Shown: positions 31,430 through 40,147, counted from the first letter of the stretch. The stretch: 41,550 nt of DNA from Paludibacteraceae bacterium (GCA_016302585.1 JAEDNI010000012.1:1-41550); one strand, 5' to 3'. Numbers and translations: made by a program. Notes: generated from the sequence alone by a model not told the origin.

Positions 31430-32839
31430 ATGATCATAACGGATAAGAAAATAGAAAACCCGATGTTGAAGATGGTTGGTGCAGAAGCTGACCGTCTGGG
31501 GTTGGAGTGCTACGTCATCGGTGGTTATGTGCGCGATCTGTTCCTGCATCGCGAGTCCACCGATATCGATGTAGTAGTCGTCGGCTCCGGCATATCTTTG
31601 GCGGAGGCGGTGGCAAAGAAATTAGGTAAGGGCGCCCATTTAAGTGTGTTTAAGACGTATGGTACGGCGCAAGTGAAGCGAGGAGATCTGGAGTTGGAGT
31701 TTGTCGGCGCACGCAGAGAGAGTTATACCCGCGATAGCCGTAATCCCATCGTCGAGGACGGTACGCTGCAAGAAGATCAAGACCGCCGCGATTTTACCAT
31801 CAATGCCATGGCGATTTGTTTGAATAGTGCACGCTATGGCGAACTGCTCGATCCCTTCGATGGAATCGGCGATTTAGAGCGCTGTATCATCCGCACTCCC
31901 CTCAATCCCGATATTACCTTCTCGGATGATCCGCTGCGCATGATGCGCGCCATCCGGTTTGCTACCCAGTTGGGCTTCAATCTGCATCCCGATACCTTCG
32001 ATGCTATTCGGAGAAATGCTTCTCGTTTAGAAATCATCACCCGCGAACGAATAGCGGAGGAACTGAATAAGATTATGATGAGTCGCCGCCCATCCGAAGG
32101 TTGGCTACTGCTGGATAAAACAGGTCTGTTACCCCTTGTCTTACCCGATTTGGTGGCACTCAAAGGCGTGGAGGTGAAGGACGGGAGAGGACATAAAGAC
32201 GTCTTCCTGCATACCCTTAAAGTACTCGATAATCTATCGGATTCATCGGATAAATTATGGTTAAGATGGGCGGCCTTGCTGCACGATATCGGTAAACCCA
32301 GAAGTAAGGCTTGGGACCCACAAGCCGGGTGGACGTTCCGAAATCATAATTACTTGGGGGCAAAGATGGTGCCGCGTATCTTCGCTAAACTCAAACTGCC
32401 GTTGAATGAGAAGATGGAGTATGTGAAGAAGATGGTGGATTTGCATATGCGGCCGATTAATCTCATTGAAGATACGGTCACGGACAGTGCGGTACGCCGT
32501 CTGCTCTTCGAAGCCGGAGATGATATAGAGGATCTGATGCTGCTCTGCGATGCGGATATCACGAGTCGTAACGAGGAGAAAAAAGCCCGATTCCATCGGA
32601 ACTATCAGTTGGTACGACAGAAGATGGTGGAGCTGGAGGAGCGAGACCGGATTCGTAATTTCCAACCGCCTGTCAAAGGCGATGAGATCATGGAGATTCT
32701 TCATCTTGAACCCTGCTCTATCGTGGGTGAGTTGAAGGCTGCGATCAAGGATGCGATTCTCGACGGCATCATTCCCAATGAATACGAACCGGCTAAAGAA
32801 TATATGCTCAAGCTGGCGCATGAGAAAGGCTTGTGTTAG
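31430..32839 (+). CDS. CCA tRNA nucleotidyltransferase / poly(A) polymerase family, with HD domain
   Basis: 469-aa class II nucleotidyltransferase that repairs or adds the CCA end of tRNAs. The head domain has GGYVRDLFL, the catalytic DID in STDIDVVV, RRDFTINAMA and the RMMRAIRFATQLGF motif. The C-terminal half contains an HD domain (LLHDIGKPRSK, HNYLGAKM) that in some relatives has phosphohydrolase activity. Since tRNA-Glu in this window lacks an encoded CCA, a CCA-adding enzyme is needed, which supports this over a poly(A) polymerase role, but the two cannot be told apart with certainty from sequence alone. It follows aroB by 2 bp. Confidence 0.9.
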   Translation: MIITDKKIENPMLKMVGAEADRLGLECYVIGGYVRDLFLHRESTDIDVVVVGSGISLAEAVAKKLGKGAHLSVFKTYGTAQVKRGDLELEFVGARRESYTRDSRNPIVEDGTLQEDQDRRDFTINAMAICLNSARYGELLDPFDGIGDLERCIIRTPLNPDITFSDDPLRMMRAIRFATQLGFNLHPDTFDAIRRNASRLEIITRERIAEELNKIMMSRRPSEGWLLLDKTGLLPLVLPDLVALKGVEVKDGRGHKDVFLHTLKVLDNLSDSSDKLWLRWAALLHDIGKPRSKAWDPQAGWTFRNHNYLGAKMVPRIFAKLKLPLNEKMEYVKKMVDLHMRPINLIEDTVTDSAVRRLLFEAGDDIEDLMLLCDADITSRNEEKKARFHRNYQLVRQKMVELEERDRIRNFQPPVKGDEIMEILHLEPCSIVGELKAAIKDAILDGIIPNEYEPAKEYMLKLAHEKGLC

Positions 32840-32854
32840 AAAAAAGAAGTGAAA

Positions 32855-32886
32855 TTTGCGTATATCAAAATTATTTTGTAATTTTG
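32855..32886 (+). promoter_or_regulatory. Promoter of parE
   Basis: TTTG (32855-32858) and TAATTTTG (32879-32886) are 20 nt apart; the -33 region reads TTTGCGTATATC. The ATG at 32910 is 23 nt beyond the box. Confidence 0.82.
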
Positions 32887-32909
32887 CACCCGCAATTTAA
32901 AAACGGAAT

Positions 32910-34826
32910 ATGGCTGAGATAGACGAGATAAATGTAAATGCCGTGAATTACGGCGATGAGAACATCATCCACCTCGATGACATGGAGCATATCCGTCGTC
33001 GTCCGGGTATGTACATCGGTAAATTGGGTGACGGTAGTCACTCCGATGACGGTATCTACGTGCTGATCAAAGAGAGTATCGATAACTCGATTGATGAGTA
33101 CCGCATGGGGGAAGGGAAAGTGATTGAAGTGGATGTGCAGGATGGCCGTGTACGCGTGCGTGACTACGGACGTGGAATACCTTTGGGTAAACTGGTCGAT
33201 GTCGTTTCGGTGCTGAATACCGGCGGTAAATACGATAGCAAGGCTTTTAAGAAATCAGTCGGTCTGAATGGTGTGGGTACCAAGGCGGTGAATGCGCTGT
33301 CGTCTTATTTCTCGGTAGAGTCTTTCCGCGAAGGCAAGACACGTAAGGCTGTGTTTGCGCAAGGTAAACTCGTTAGCGATACCGGTACGCTGGATTATAA
33401 GGGGACAGAGAAACGAGGTACCATCATTGAATTTGTGCCTGATGACAGCAAGGGGCTCTTTGAGAACTATCATTTCCGTGATGATTATATTGAGGAGTTG
33501 TTGCGCAACTATGCCTACCTAAATACCGGCCTGACGCTCGTCTATAACGGAAAGAAATTTGTTTCCAAGAACGGTTTGCTCGACTTGCTGACGGAGAATA
33601 TGACGGAGACACCGCTCTATCCAATTATTCATCTTGTCGGCGAAGACATAGAGATAGCTTTAACCCATACCGACCAAAACGGCGATGAGTATTACTCATT
33701 CGTGAACGGTCAGCATACCATCCAAGGCGGTACCCATCAGGCAGCGTATCGCGAAGCGATAGGACGTACGATCAAGGAGTTCTTCAATAAGAACCAGGAA
33801 CTGGCGGATATCCGAAACGGTGTCGTAGGCGCAATCGCTATTAATGTGGAGGAACCGGTCTTCGAATCTCAGACGAAAGTGAAATTGGGTTCAAAAGATA
33901 TGAGTCCTACCGGCGGCGTGAGTGTGAATAAGTTCGTCAATGACTTTGTCAAGACCCAACTGGATAATTTCCTGCATAAGAACCCGCAGACCGTGGAGGT
34001 GATGCTGCAGAAGATCCAGGACTCCGAGAAAGAGCGTAAGGCTATTGCGGCTGTATCGAAGGTAGCGCGTGAGCGGGCGAAGAAAAACCTGGTGAACAAC
34101 CCCAAGTTACGCGACTGCCAGATTCACCTGAACGATACCAAGCCGGTGAAATCAGCAAAAGATGCAGATGATGATCTGCGTTTGGAGAGTTCAATCTTCA
34201 TCACCGAGGGTCTGTCTGCATCGGGGTCGATCACCAAGAGTCGCGACGTCCGTACCCAGGCTGTTTTCTCGCTGCGCGGTAAACCGCTTAACTGCTATGG
34301 GCTGAGTAAGTCGGTAGTCTATGAGAATGAAGAGTTCAACTGCCTGCAGTCGGCGCTGAATATAGAAGACGGTCTGGATGAACTGCGCTATAACAAAGTC
34401 ATCATCGCTACCGATGCCGATGTGGATGGAATGCATATTCGTCTGCTGATGCTTACGTTCTTCCTGCAGTTCTTCCCCGATCTGGTGAAGAAAGGACATG
34501 TCTATATCTTGCAGACTCCGCTTTTCCGCGTGAAGGATAAGAACCAAATCATCTACTGCTATTCCGAAGAGGAACGCCAGAAAGCGATCGCCAAAGTGAA
34601 GACGCCGGAGATCACCCGATTCAAAGGTTTAGGAGAGATTTCTCCCGATGAATTCAAGGGTTTTATCGGTTCTGGTATTCGTCTGGACCAGGTGACGCTG
34701 CGTAAAGAAGACGCAGTGAGTGAGTTGCTGGCCTATTATATGGGAAAGAACACCACCGAGCGTCAGCAGTTCATTATCGATAACCTCGTCATAGAGGAAG
34801 ACCGTGTCGATGAATTCGAAGAGTAA
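32910..34826 (+). CDS. parE: Type IIA topoisomerase ATPase subunit (topoisomerase IV ParE)
   Basis: 638-aa GHKL ATPase subunit of a type IIA topoisomerase. N-terminal ATPase: HIRRRPGMYIG, ESIDNSIDE, RDYGRGIPLG and KSVGLNGVGTKAVNALS. The transducer domain follows, then TOPRIM with TEGLSASGSI, LRGKPLNCYG and IIATDADVDGMHIR (metal-binding Asp residues). Short length, without the GyrB insert, and the FSLRGKPLN/VVYENEEF pattern favour ParE over GyrB. The first TOPRIM motif reads EGLSASG where EGDSA is usual in this superfamily; the glutamate is kept. It has its own promoter; no parC is adjacent, which is usual enough for some Bacteroidales. Confidence 0.9.
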   Translation: MAEIDEINVNAVNYGDENIIHLDDMEHIRRRPGMYIGKLGDGSHSDDGIYVLIKESIDNSIDEYRMGEGKVIEVDVQDGRVRVRDYGRGIPLGKLVDVVSVLNTGGKYDSKAFKKSVGLNGVGTKAVNALSSYFSVESFREGKTRKAVFAQGKLVSDTGTLDYKGTEKRGTIIEFVPDDSKGLFENYHFRDDYIEELLRNYAYLNTGLTLVYNGKKFVSKNGLLDLLTENMTETPLYPIIHLVGEDIEIALTHTDQNGDEYYSFVNGQHTIQGGTHQAAYREAIGRTIKEFFNKNQELADIRNGVVGAIAINVEEPVFESQTKVKLGSKDMSPTGGVSVNKFVNDFVKTQLDNFLHKNPQTVEVMLQKIQDSEKERKAIAAVSKVARERAKKNLVNNPKLRDCQIHLNDTKPVKSAKDADDDLRLESSIFITEGLSASGSITKSRDVRTQAVFSLRGKPLNCYGLSKSVVYENEEFNCLQSALNIEDGLDELRYNKVIIATDADVDGMHIRLLMLTFFLQFFPDLVKKGHVYILQTPLFRVKDKNQIIYCYSEEERQKAIAKVKTPEITRFKGLGEISPDEFKGFIGSGIRLDQVTLRKEDAVSELLAYYMGKNTTERQQFIIDNLVIEEDRVDEFEE

Positions 34827-34855
34827 CGCTTTTCTGCGTATAATTATTATAAGGA

Positions 34856-35269
34856 ATGCGCACGCGTGTATATCAAAATAAGGAACAGATCTTCTGTGAA
34901 TGGCGCCATCAATGGGTGCGCCTAACGCCGGAAGAGTGGGTTCGCCAACAGTTGCTTCACCGTTTGGTGGAGCAATTTGGTTTTCCCGCCTCCTTAATCG
35001 GCGTGGAGGTATCTATTCAAGTGGGAGAGACCCATAAGCGCTGCGATGCGGTCGTCTATAATCGCGCCCTGCAGCCGCTTATGCTTATCGAATGTAAAGC
35101 GGAAATGGTTCCTTTGACGCAAAAGACCTTAGATCAGGCCCTTATCTATAATCGTCGTCTTCGAGTGCCGTATCTCATTCTCCATAATGGTGTGCAGACC
35201 ATTGTAGTCAAGGTCACAGAATCCGGCGTGGAGCGTTTAGCGAATCTTCCTTCGTTCCCGAACGATTAA
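34856..35269 (+). CDS. Solitary type I restriction HsdR N-terminal-like (PD-(D/E)XK) domain protein
   Basis: 137-aa protein that is essentially one nuclease-like domain. Catalytic-type residues are in place: Glu near residue 51 (VEVSIQVG), Asp in KRCDAVVYN, and LIECKAE, the ExK of the PD-(D/E)XK fold; LDQALIYNRRLRVPYLILHNG matches the HsdR_N pattern. No helicase, HsdM or HsdS lies nearby, so it is not a restriction system. Stand-alone genes of this type are common in Bacteroidetes with unknown role, perhaps in DNA repair. It starts 30 bp after parE and its 3' end overlaps the convergent gene by 33 bp. Confidence 0.82.
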   Translation: MRTRVYQNKEQIFCEWRHQWVRLTPEEWVRQQLLHRLVEQFGFPASLIGVEVSIQVGETHKRCDAVVYNRALQPLMLIECKAEMVPLTQKTLDQALIYNRRLRVPYLILHNGVQTIVVKVTESGVERLANLPSFPND

Positions 35270-35665
35270 TAATGCTTCTTCGCGTATATCTTCCGGCAGG
35301 GCGATATTGCGCAACTGCATGCTGCGGCACCATCCCGGTACGTCGCTTTCTTGCAGCGTAGTGAATACGGCTCGCACCATTTCATGCTGTTCCGGCGTGT
35401 ATTCTTCAGCCTTCATACCTGAGAGGGTATCTAATTCCTCATCATCGTAATATTCGATCTGTGCATTCGTCTGGAGCAGCGTCTCTCGTTCGCAAACGAG
35501 GTGCTCACCGCAACACCCCTCCGGACGGGTATTGTCCGAAGAGGGCGCGAAGTCTGACTTTTGCTTATCGGGCGACTGTTGAGTTCGAGCGCGGCGACGC
35601 TCCCGAATCTCAAACAGCACCACAATAACAATCGCCAATACGATGAATAAAATCAGTGGCAGCAT
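35237..35665 (-). CDS. Single-pass membrane protein of unknown function
   Basis: 142-aa protein with an N-terminal membrane helix (MLPLILFIVLAIVIVVLFEI) followed by an arginine-rich stop-transfer stretch, so the rest should be cytosolic. A Ser/Pro-rich linker leads to a conserved-looking part: EGCCGEHLVCERETLL, QIEYYDDEELDTLSG and PGWCRSMQLRNIALPEDIREEALL. I recall similar proteins in Bacteroides, sometimes mislabelled phospholipase; no catalytic motif is visible. It is the last gene of the HD-lpx-glnS run, 30 bp after glnS with a heptamer array between, and its 3' end overlaps the convergent HsdR_N-like gene by 33 bp. Confidence 0.72.
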   Translation of the reverse strand: MLPLILFIVLAIVIVVLFEIRERRRARTQQSPDKQKSDFAPSSDNTRPEGCCGEHLVCERETLLQTNAQIEYYDDEELDTLSGMKAEEYTPEQHEMVRAVFTTLQESDVPGWCRSMQLRNIALPEDIREEALLIVRERRKIR

Positions 35666-35668
35666 CCT

Positions 35669-35696
35669 CTAATCCCTAAACGCTAAACCCTAAACT
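35669..35696. repeat. Heptamer array (ctaaacc family x4) between glnS and the membrane protein gene
   Basis: Units ctaatcc, ctaaacg, ctaaacc, ctaaact fill the 30-bp spacer and touch the last base of the glnS stop codon (35698-35696). Confidence 0.88.
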
Positions 35697-37417
35697 TATT
35701 TAAGATAATTATCCTTTAACGAGCAGGTACGGTTCAGCACCAGTTTATCGGTGGTGGTATCTTGGTCCACTACGAAATAACCTTGCTTAAGCAGTTGGTA
35801 ATGATTCTCTTTCGGAATACCGTTCTCGAGGATCGGTGCATGTAACTCGCTGCGCAGCGCACCTTCTACTTTCGCTGTCACCACCTTCAGGCTTTCCGGA
35901 TTCAGCAGGTCGCGGAAGTCACCCTCCTCGGCACTCGGATTCTCTACGGCGAAGAGACGGTCGTACAAACGAACTTCTGCGTCAAGCGCGCTGTTGCACT
36001 CCACCCAGTTAATTGTCGCTTTCGTCTTGCGGTTTCCACCTTCGGTACCGGACTTCGAGTTCGGGTCGTAGGTCGCATAGACGGTAGTGATATTACCGGC
36101 CGCATCTTTCTCGCACCCGGTCGCTTGGATGATGTAACTGTTCTTCAGACGTACCTCACGGCCACCCGGGCTGAGGCGGTAGAACTTATTATCGGCTTCC
36201 TCCAAGAAGTCACCGCGTTCGATCCACAGTTCGCGACCGAAACGCACCTCGCGGGTGCCTAAAGCCTCGATTCCATCGATGTTTTCTGCGGTGAGTGTCT
36301 CGCCTTCGCCTTCGTAATTAGTGATGATCAGTTTCACGGGATCGAAGATCGCACATACACGCGGAGCGGTCTCTTTGAGGTCCTCGCGAATAGTGTGCTC
36401 CAGAAGACCCTGGTCGATCATACCTTCCACTTTCGTATAACCGATACGGTCCATGAACGTACGGATGGAAGACGGGGTATAACCGCGACGACGCAGACCG
36501 CAAACGGTCGGCATACGCGGGTCGTCCCATCCGGCAACGAGTCCTTCCTTGACGAGTTGGAGCATCTTACGCTTCGACATCACGGTATAGGTAATGTTCA
36601 GGCGGTTGAACTCACGCTGTTTCGGACGATAGTCCGGTCCGTAAGGACTCAAGCCGCAGAAATTGGCACCGCTGAATTGGTCGATGAAATAGTCGTATAA
36701 CGGACGGTGTACCTCGAACTCAAGCGTACAGATAGAGTGGGTCACTCCCTCGAAATAATCGGATTGACCGTGCGCGAAGTCGTACATCGGATAGACGTTC
36801 CATTTACGACCCGTACGGTGATGCGGGTGCGAGGTGATGATGCGGTACATGATCGGGTCGCGGAAATGCATGTTCGGATTTGCCATGTCGATCTTCGCGC
36901 GCAGCACCATCTTACCTTCTTCAATCTCACCGCGCTGCATCGCTTCGAATAGACGCAGGTTCTCCTCGATCGGACGGTCGCGGTAAGGCGAAGCCACACC
37001 GGGTTCGGTAGGCGTACCTTTCTGCTCTGCAATCTGTTCTGCGGTCTGCTCATCGACATAGGCTTTGCCTGCTTGGATGAAACGGATCGCCAAGTCGTAC
37101 AACTGCTGGAAATAATCCGAAGCATAGTATATCTGACCCCACTTAAAGCCCAACCAAGCGATATCGCGCTCAATGGTCTCTACGTATTCGGTGTCTTCTT
37201 TCGCCGGGTTGGTGTCGTCGAAACGCAGGTTACAAACGCCGTTGTATTTCTCAGCAATACCGAAGTCCAGACAGATTGCCTTGACGTGACCGATATGCAG
37301 GTAGCCGTTCGGCTCCGGCGGGAAACGCGTCTGAATACGTCCGTCGTTCACTCCGTCTGCTAAGTCTTTTTCTACGATTTGCTCAATGAAATTGAGACTT
37401 TTTTCCTCTTGTTCCAT
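35696..37417 (-). CDS. glnS: Glutaminyl-tRNA synthetase
   Basis: Class Ic synthetase that charges tRNA-Gln directly. The 573-aa protein has FPPEPNGYLHIGHVKAICLDF with the HIGH motif near residue 42, FDDTNPAKEDTEYV, and VMSKRKM (KMSKS equivalent, here Met-Ser-Lys) near residue 280. The C-terminal anticodon-binding beta-barrels cover about 350-573. The GlnRS-specific region between the motifs (RDPIMYRI) distinguishes it from GluRS. It lies between lpxA and the unknown membrane protein on the same strand; a heptamer array separates it from lpxA. Direct charging suggests GatCAB may not be required for Gln, which cannot be checked here. Confidence 0.96.
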   Translation of the reverse strand: MEQEEKSLNFIEQIVEKDLADGVNDGRIQTRFPPEPNGYLHIGHVKAICLDFGIAEKYNGVCNLRFDDTNPAKEDTEYVETIERDIAWLGFKWGQIYYASDYFQQLYDLAIRFIQAGKAYVDEQTAEQIAEQKGTPTEPGVASPYRDRPIEENLRLFEAMQRGEIEEGKMVLRAKIDMANPNMHFRDPIMYRIITSHPHHRTGRKWNVYPMYDFAHGQSDYFEGVTHSICTLEFEVHRPLYDYFIDQFSGANFCGLSPYGPDYRPKQREFNRLNITYTVMSKRKMLQLVKEGLVAGWDDPRMPTVCGLRRRGYTPSSIRTFMDRIGYTKVEGMIDQGLLEHTIREDLKETAPRVCAIFDPVKLIITNYEGEGETLTAENIDGIEALGTREVRFGRELWIERGDFLEEADNKFYRLSPGGREVRLKNSYIIQATGCEKDAAGNITTVYATYDPNSKSGTEGGNRKTKATINWVECNSALDAEVRLYDRLFAVENPSAEEGDFRDLLNPESLKVVTAKVEGALRSELHAPILENGIPKENHYQLLKQGYFVVDQDTTTDKLVLNRTCSLKDNYLK

Positions 37418-37422
37418 ATATA

Positions 37423-37457
37423 AATTTCAAATATCTAATTTCAAACATCAAAAATCA
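37423..37457. repeat. Heptamer array (aatttca family x5) between lpxA and glnS
   Basis: Units aatttca, aatatct, aatttca, aacatca, aaaatca. The last three bases (37455-37457) are exactly the lpxA stop codon; the array ends 5 bp from the glnS ATG. Confidence 0.85.
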
Positions 37458-38171
37458 ATTTCTTACGATTCCTCTTTCGGAATTGCGTATGAAATGGAGT
37501 ATGGTATCGCGTTCGGGTGTCTGAGGCATTGTAGCCTCGATGGTATCGAGGGCCTGGGATACGATCATACCGCCTTGATAGATGAGGCGATACGCCTCTT
37601 GGATGGTATGAATCTGTTCCGGCGTGAAACCGCGACGGTTCAGGCCAACTGAGTTAATACCGCAGTACGCAATGGGTTCGCGGGCCGCAATGATATAGGG
37701 CGGGATATCTTTGTTGATCTTCGAACCGCCTTGAATCATCACATGGCTACCGATATGACTGAACTGATGCACCAGCGTACCACCTCCAATGATCGCGAAG
37801 TCATCCACTTCCACTTCGCCGGCCAACTGCGTGGCATTCGACATGATGATGTTGTTATGCAGGATGCAGTCGTGCGCTACGTGGCAGTAAGCCATGATGA
37901 GGTTGTTGTTACCAATCACGGTCTTACCTTTCGACGCTGTTCCGCGATGCACGGTGACGAACTCGCGCAGCACGCAGTTATCTCCGATGATGGTCCAAGT
38001 CTCTTCCCCTTTGTATTTCAGGTCCTGCGGCACAGCACCGATGACGGCTGAAGGGAAGACATGGCAGTTATCACCGATGATCACATTATCATCGATATAG
38101 GCGAATGCATCGATTGTGACGTTCTTTCCGATTTGAGCTTTCGGGCTCACATATGCTAATGGGCTTATCAT
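37455..38171 (-). CDS. lpxA: UDP-N-acetylglucosamine acyltransferase
   Basis: First enzyme of lipid A synthesis; transfers a 3-hydroxyacyl chain from ACP to UDP-GlcNAc. The 238-aa protein is a left-handed beta-helix of hexapeptide repeats (ISPLAYVSPKAQIGKNVTI onward), with the catalytic His in YCHVAHDC and the substrate segment HQFSHIGSHVMIQGG. A C-terminal helical part (TPEQIHTIQEAYRLIY) completes the fold. Slightly shorter than E. coli LpxA (262 aa), mostly at the C-terminus, where its stop codon lies in a heptamer array. It follows lpxC across a ten-unit heptamer array, in an HD-lpxD-lpxC-lpxA-glnS run. Confidence 0.95.
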   Translation of the reverse strand: MISPLAYVSPKAQIGKNVTIDAFAYIDDNVIIGDNCHVFPSAVIGAVPQDLKYKGEETWTIIGDNCVLREFVTVHRGTASKGKTVIGNNNLIMAYCHVAHDCILHNNIIMSNATQLAGEVEVDDFAIIGGGTLVHQFSHIGSHVMIQGGSKINKDIPPYIIAAREPIAYCGINSVGLNRRGFTPEQIHTIQEAYRLIYQGGMIVSQALDTIEATMPQTPERDTILHFIRNSERGIVRN

Positions 38172-38172
38172 A

Positions 38173-38242
38173 AATTACCAATTACCAATTACCATTTACC
38201 AATTACCAATTACCAATTACCATTTGCCATCTACCAATTACT
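38173..38242. repeat. Ten-unit heptamer array (aattacc family) between lpxC and lpxA
   Basis: Seventy bases: six aattacc plus variants atttacc, atttgcc, atctacc and aattact, in strict 7-bp register. The array contains the lpxC stop (38240-38238) and ends 1 bp from the lpxA ATG. It is the longest array in the window. Confidence 0.96.
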
Positions 38243-39140
38243 CCGAAAGAATTTGGTTTCGGAGTCGTCTTACGCACTGCGTATTGAACGTATGTCCGGG
38301 CTTGTAGGCGATGATGCGGCCCTGCAAACGTAGGCCAAGCAGCGAAAAATCTCCGATGACATCGAGCAATTTATGCCGTGCCGGTTCGTTGAGATAGTTT
38401 AGCGGAGAGAGGTAACCTAACTTCGTCGCATCCATGTGCGGTTGACCCATTTTATCGCAGAAATAGTCCATTCCGTCCTGCGACATCTCCGTCTCGTAGA
38501 TCACGAGAGCATTCTTCAGGTCGCCCCCTTTGATCAGTCCTACGCGCAACAGCGGCTCTATTTCGCGCACGAAGCAGAACGTACGGGCAACAGCTATCTC
38601 TTGGGGGTAATCCTTGATATCCTGTAGCGTCGCATGTTGCTCGCGCAGCAACACAGAGGGGAAAGCAATCGTCACGTCTACCTCGAAGTGATCACACGGT
38701 TCTACACGAATGCGATGACCGTGCTCCGAGATATACTCGATCGGTTCGGTCACGACATATACTTGCTGTTCGGCATCCTGTTCCTGTAATCCCACGCGTT
38801 GAATCTCTTTCACAAAGAGGCGGGCGCTACCGTCCAAAATCGGCATTTCCGGACCATCCACATCGATGATGCAGTTGTCCACGCCCAAGGCATACAGCGC
38901 ACTCAGCGCATGCTCCACCGTACTGATCTTCCATTTTCCGCGCTCCAGAACCGTACCTCGTTCCGTCGCCGAGACATAATCCGCCAAGGCCTGATAACAG
39001 GGTTGTTTCGGCAAGTCCACACGGCGCAAACAGATACCCGTGTTCTCCGGCGCGGGGCGAAAAGTAGCGGTAATGTTCAGTCCCGTATGCAGACCTACCG
39101 AGCTAAGTGTAAATGTGTCTTGTATCGTATGTTGTTTCAT
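38238..39140 (-). CDS. lpxC: UDP-3-O-acyl-N-acetylglucosamine deacetylase, without the usual FabZ fusion
   Basis: Zinc deacetylase, the committed step of lipid A synthesis. The 300-aa protein covers the complete LpxC fold: SSVGLHTG at residue 14, zinc His in STVEHALSAL, DGPEMPILDGSA, KGGDLKNALV, and ARHKLLDVIGD with the second zinc His and Asp. Length equals E. coli LpxC (305 aa). In Bacteroides and Porphyromonas LpxC is fused to a C-terminal FabZ dehydratase (about 460 aa in all); here the frame stops at the end of the LpxC domain, inside a heptamer array. The ATG overlaps the lpxD stop by 4 bp. Confidence 0.95.
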   Translation of the reverse strand: MKQHTIQDTFTLSSVGLHTGLNITATFRPAPENTGICLRRVDLPKQPCYQALADYVSATERGTVLERGKWKISTVEHALSALYALGVDNCIIDVDGPEMPILDGSARLFVKEIQRVGLQEQDAEQQVYVVTEPIEYISEHGHRIRVEPCDHFEVDVTIAFPSVLLREQHATLQDIKDYPQEIAVARTFCFVREIEPLLRVGLIKGGDLKNALVIYETEMSQDGMDYFCDKMGQPHMDATKLGYLSPLNYLNEPARHKLLDVIGDFSLLGLRLQGRIIAYKPGHTFNTQCVRRLRNQILSE

Positions 39141-40147
39141 CTTTGTCCGGATTGTTTAAATCGAACCACGGCGCGGCGCCAAAGACCTGCATCGATTGCC
39201 GGATAGCCCATATACTGACCCGGCTTGCGAATGTTACCCGGAACACCGGTCTGCGCACCGAAGACGCAATGATCGGTGATCTCGATATGACCCGCCACAC
39301 CCACCTGACCGGCCAGCACACAGTGTTTGCCGATCTTCGAACTGCCGGCGATACCTACCTGCGCGCAGAGGAACGTGCTCTCGCCTACCTCTACGTTGTG
39401 TGCGATCTGCACCAGGTTATCGATCTTCACGTTGCGACGGATGATGGTCGAACCCATCATCGCGCGGTCTATCGTTGTGTTCGCACCTATCTCCACATCA
39501 TCTTCAATGATCACGTTACCTATCTGCGGGATTTTCTGGTTCACTCCCTGTGCGTTAGGTTCAAAACCGAAGCCGTCCGAACCCACTACTACTCCGGCGT
39601 GCAGGATGCAGTTGGCGCCGATGACGCTATGCGCGTACACTTTCACACCCGCGTAGAGAATCGTGTTCTCGCCGATCACGACGTTGTCACCGATATACGT
39701 GTTCGGGTAGATCTGCACACCCTTACCCAACTGCACGTTCTTGCCGATATAGGCGAAGGCACCGATATACGCGTCCTCGGGAATGGCTACTCCTTCGCTG
39801 ATGCTCACCGGCTGCTCAATACCCTGTTTGGCAGGGTTCAGCGCTTTCGATACCAACTGAAGCAACATACCCATCGCGCCGCGTGCGTTCTCTACAAGAA
39901 TCACCGCTTGTCCCGAGTCTTCGAATCGCGCACGTAGGCTGTCGCTGTTCGCCACTAACCCCTCACTCACCAATATCGCACCGGCTTGGGTATTCTCCAA
40001 ATACGGCATATATTTCGCATCCGTGATGAACGACAGGTGGTGCGGTTGTGCCGATTCAATCGGAGCTACATCGCTTACCATCGCTTGCGCTTTGCCTATC
40101 AGTTTGCCGCCCAACAGCGCTGCTATTTGTCCTGCACTAAATTCCAT
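39137..40147 (-). CDS. lpxD: UDP-3-O-(3-hydroxyacyl)glucosamine N-acyltransferase
   Basis: Third step of lipid A synthesis: adds the N-linked 3-hydroxyacyl chain. The 336-aa protein has an N-terminal uridine-binding domain (residues 1-100, MEFSAGQIAALLGGKLIG and HHLSFITDAKY), then a hexapeptide left-handed beta-helix from about 105 (AYIGAFAYIGKNVQLGKG), the GSDGFGFEPN sequence and the catalytic His in IAHNVEVGE, and a short C-terminal helix. Length matches E. coli LpxD (341 aa). It lies 26 bp after the HD gene, a spacer made of a heptamer array, and overlaps lpxC by 4 bp. Confidence 0.96.
   Translation of the reverse strand: MEFSAGQIAALLGGKLIGKAQAMVSDVAPIESAQPHHLSFITDAKYMPYLENTQAGAILVSEGLVANSDSLRARFEDSGQAVILVENARGAMGMLLQLVSKALNPAKQGIEQPVSISEGVAIPEDAYIGAFAYIGKNVQLGKGVQIYPNTYIGDNVVIGENTILYAGVKVYAHSVIGANCILHAGVVVGSDGFGFEPNAQGVNQKIPQIGNVIIEDDVEIGANTTIDRAMMGSTIIRRNVKIDNLVQIAHNVEVGESTFLCAQVGIAGSSKIGKHCVLAGQVGVAGHIEITDHCVFGAQTGVPGNIRKPGQYMGYPAIDAGLWRRAVVRFKQSGQR

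Noticed and set aside
32855..34826. Calling the type IIA topoisomerase subunit gyrB
   Set aside because: Length (638 aa) and the TOPRIM neighbourhood (FSLRGKPLN, VVYENEEF) fit the shorter ParE type better, though biochemical specificity cannot be read from sequence.
34856..35269. Restriction-modification or defence island
   Set aside because: Only an isolated HsdR_N-like domain is present; neighbours are parE and housekeeping genes, with no methylase, specificity subunit or helicase.
39113..39937. Plus-strand frame of 274 codons opposite lpxD
   Set aside because: His/Thr/Arg-rich translation produced by antisense reading of hexapeptide repeats; lpxD is unambiguous.
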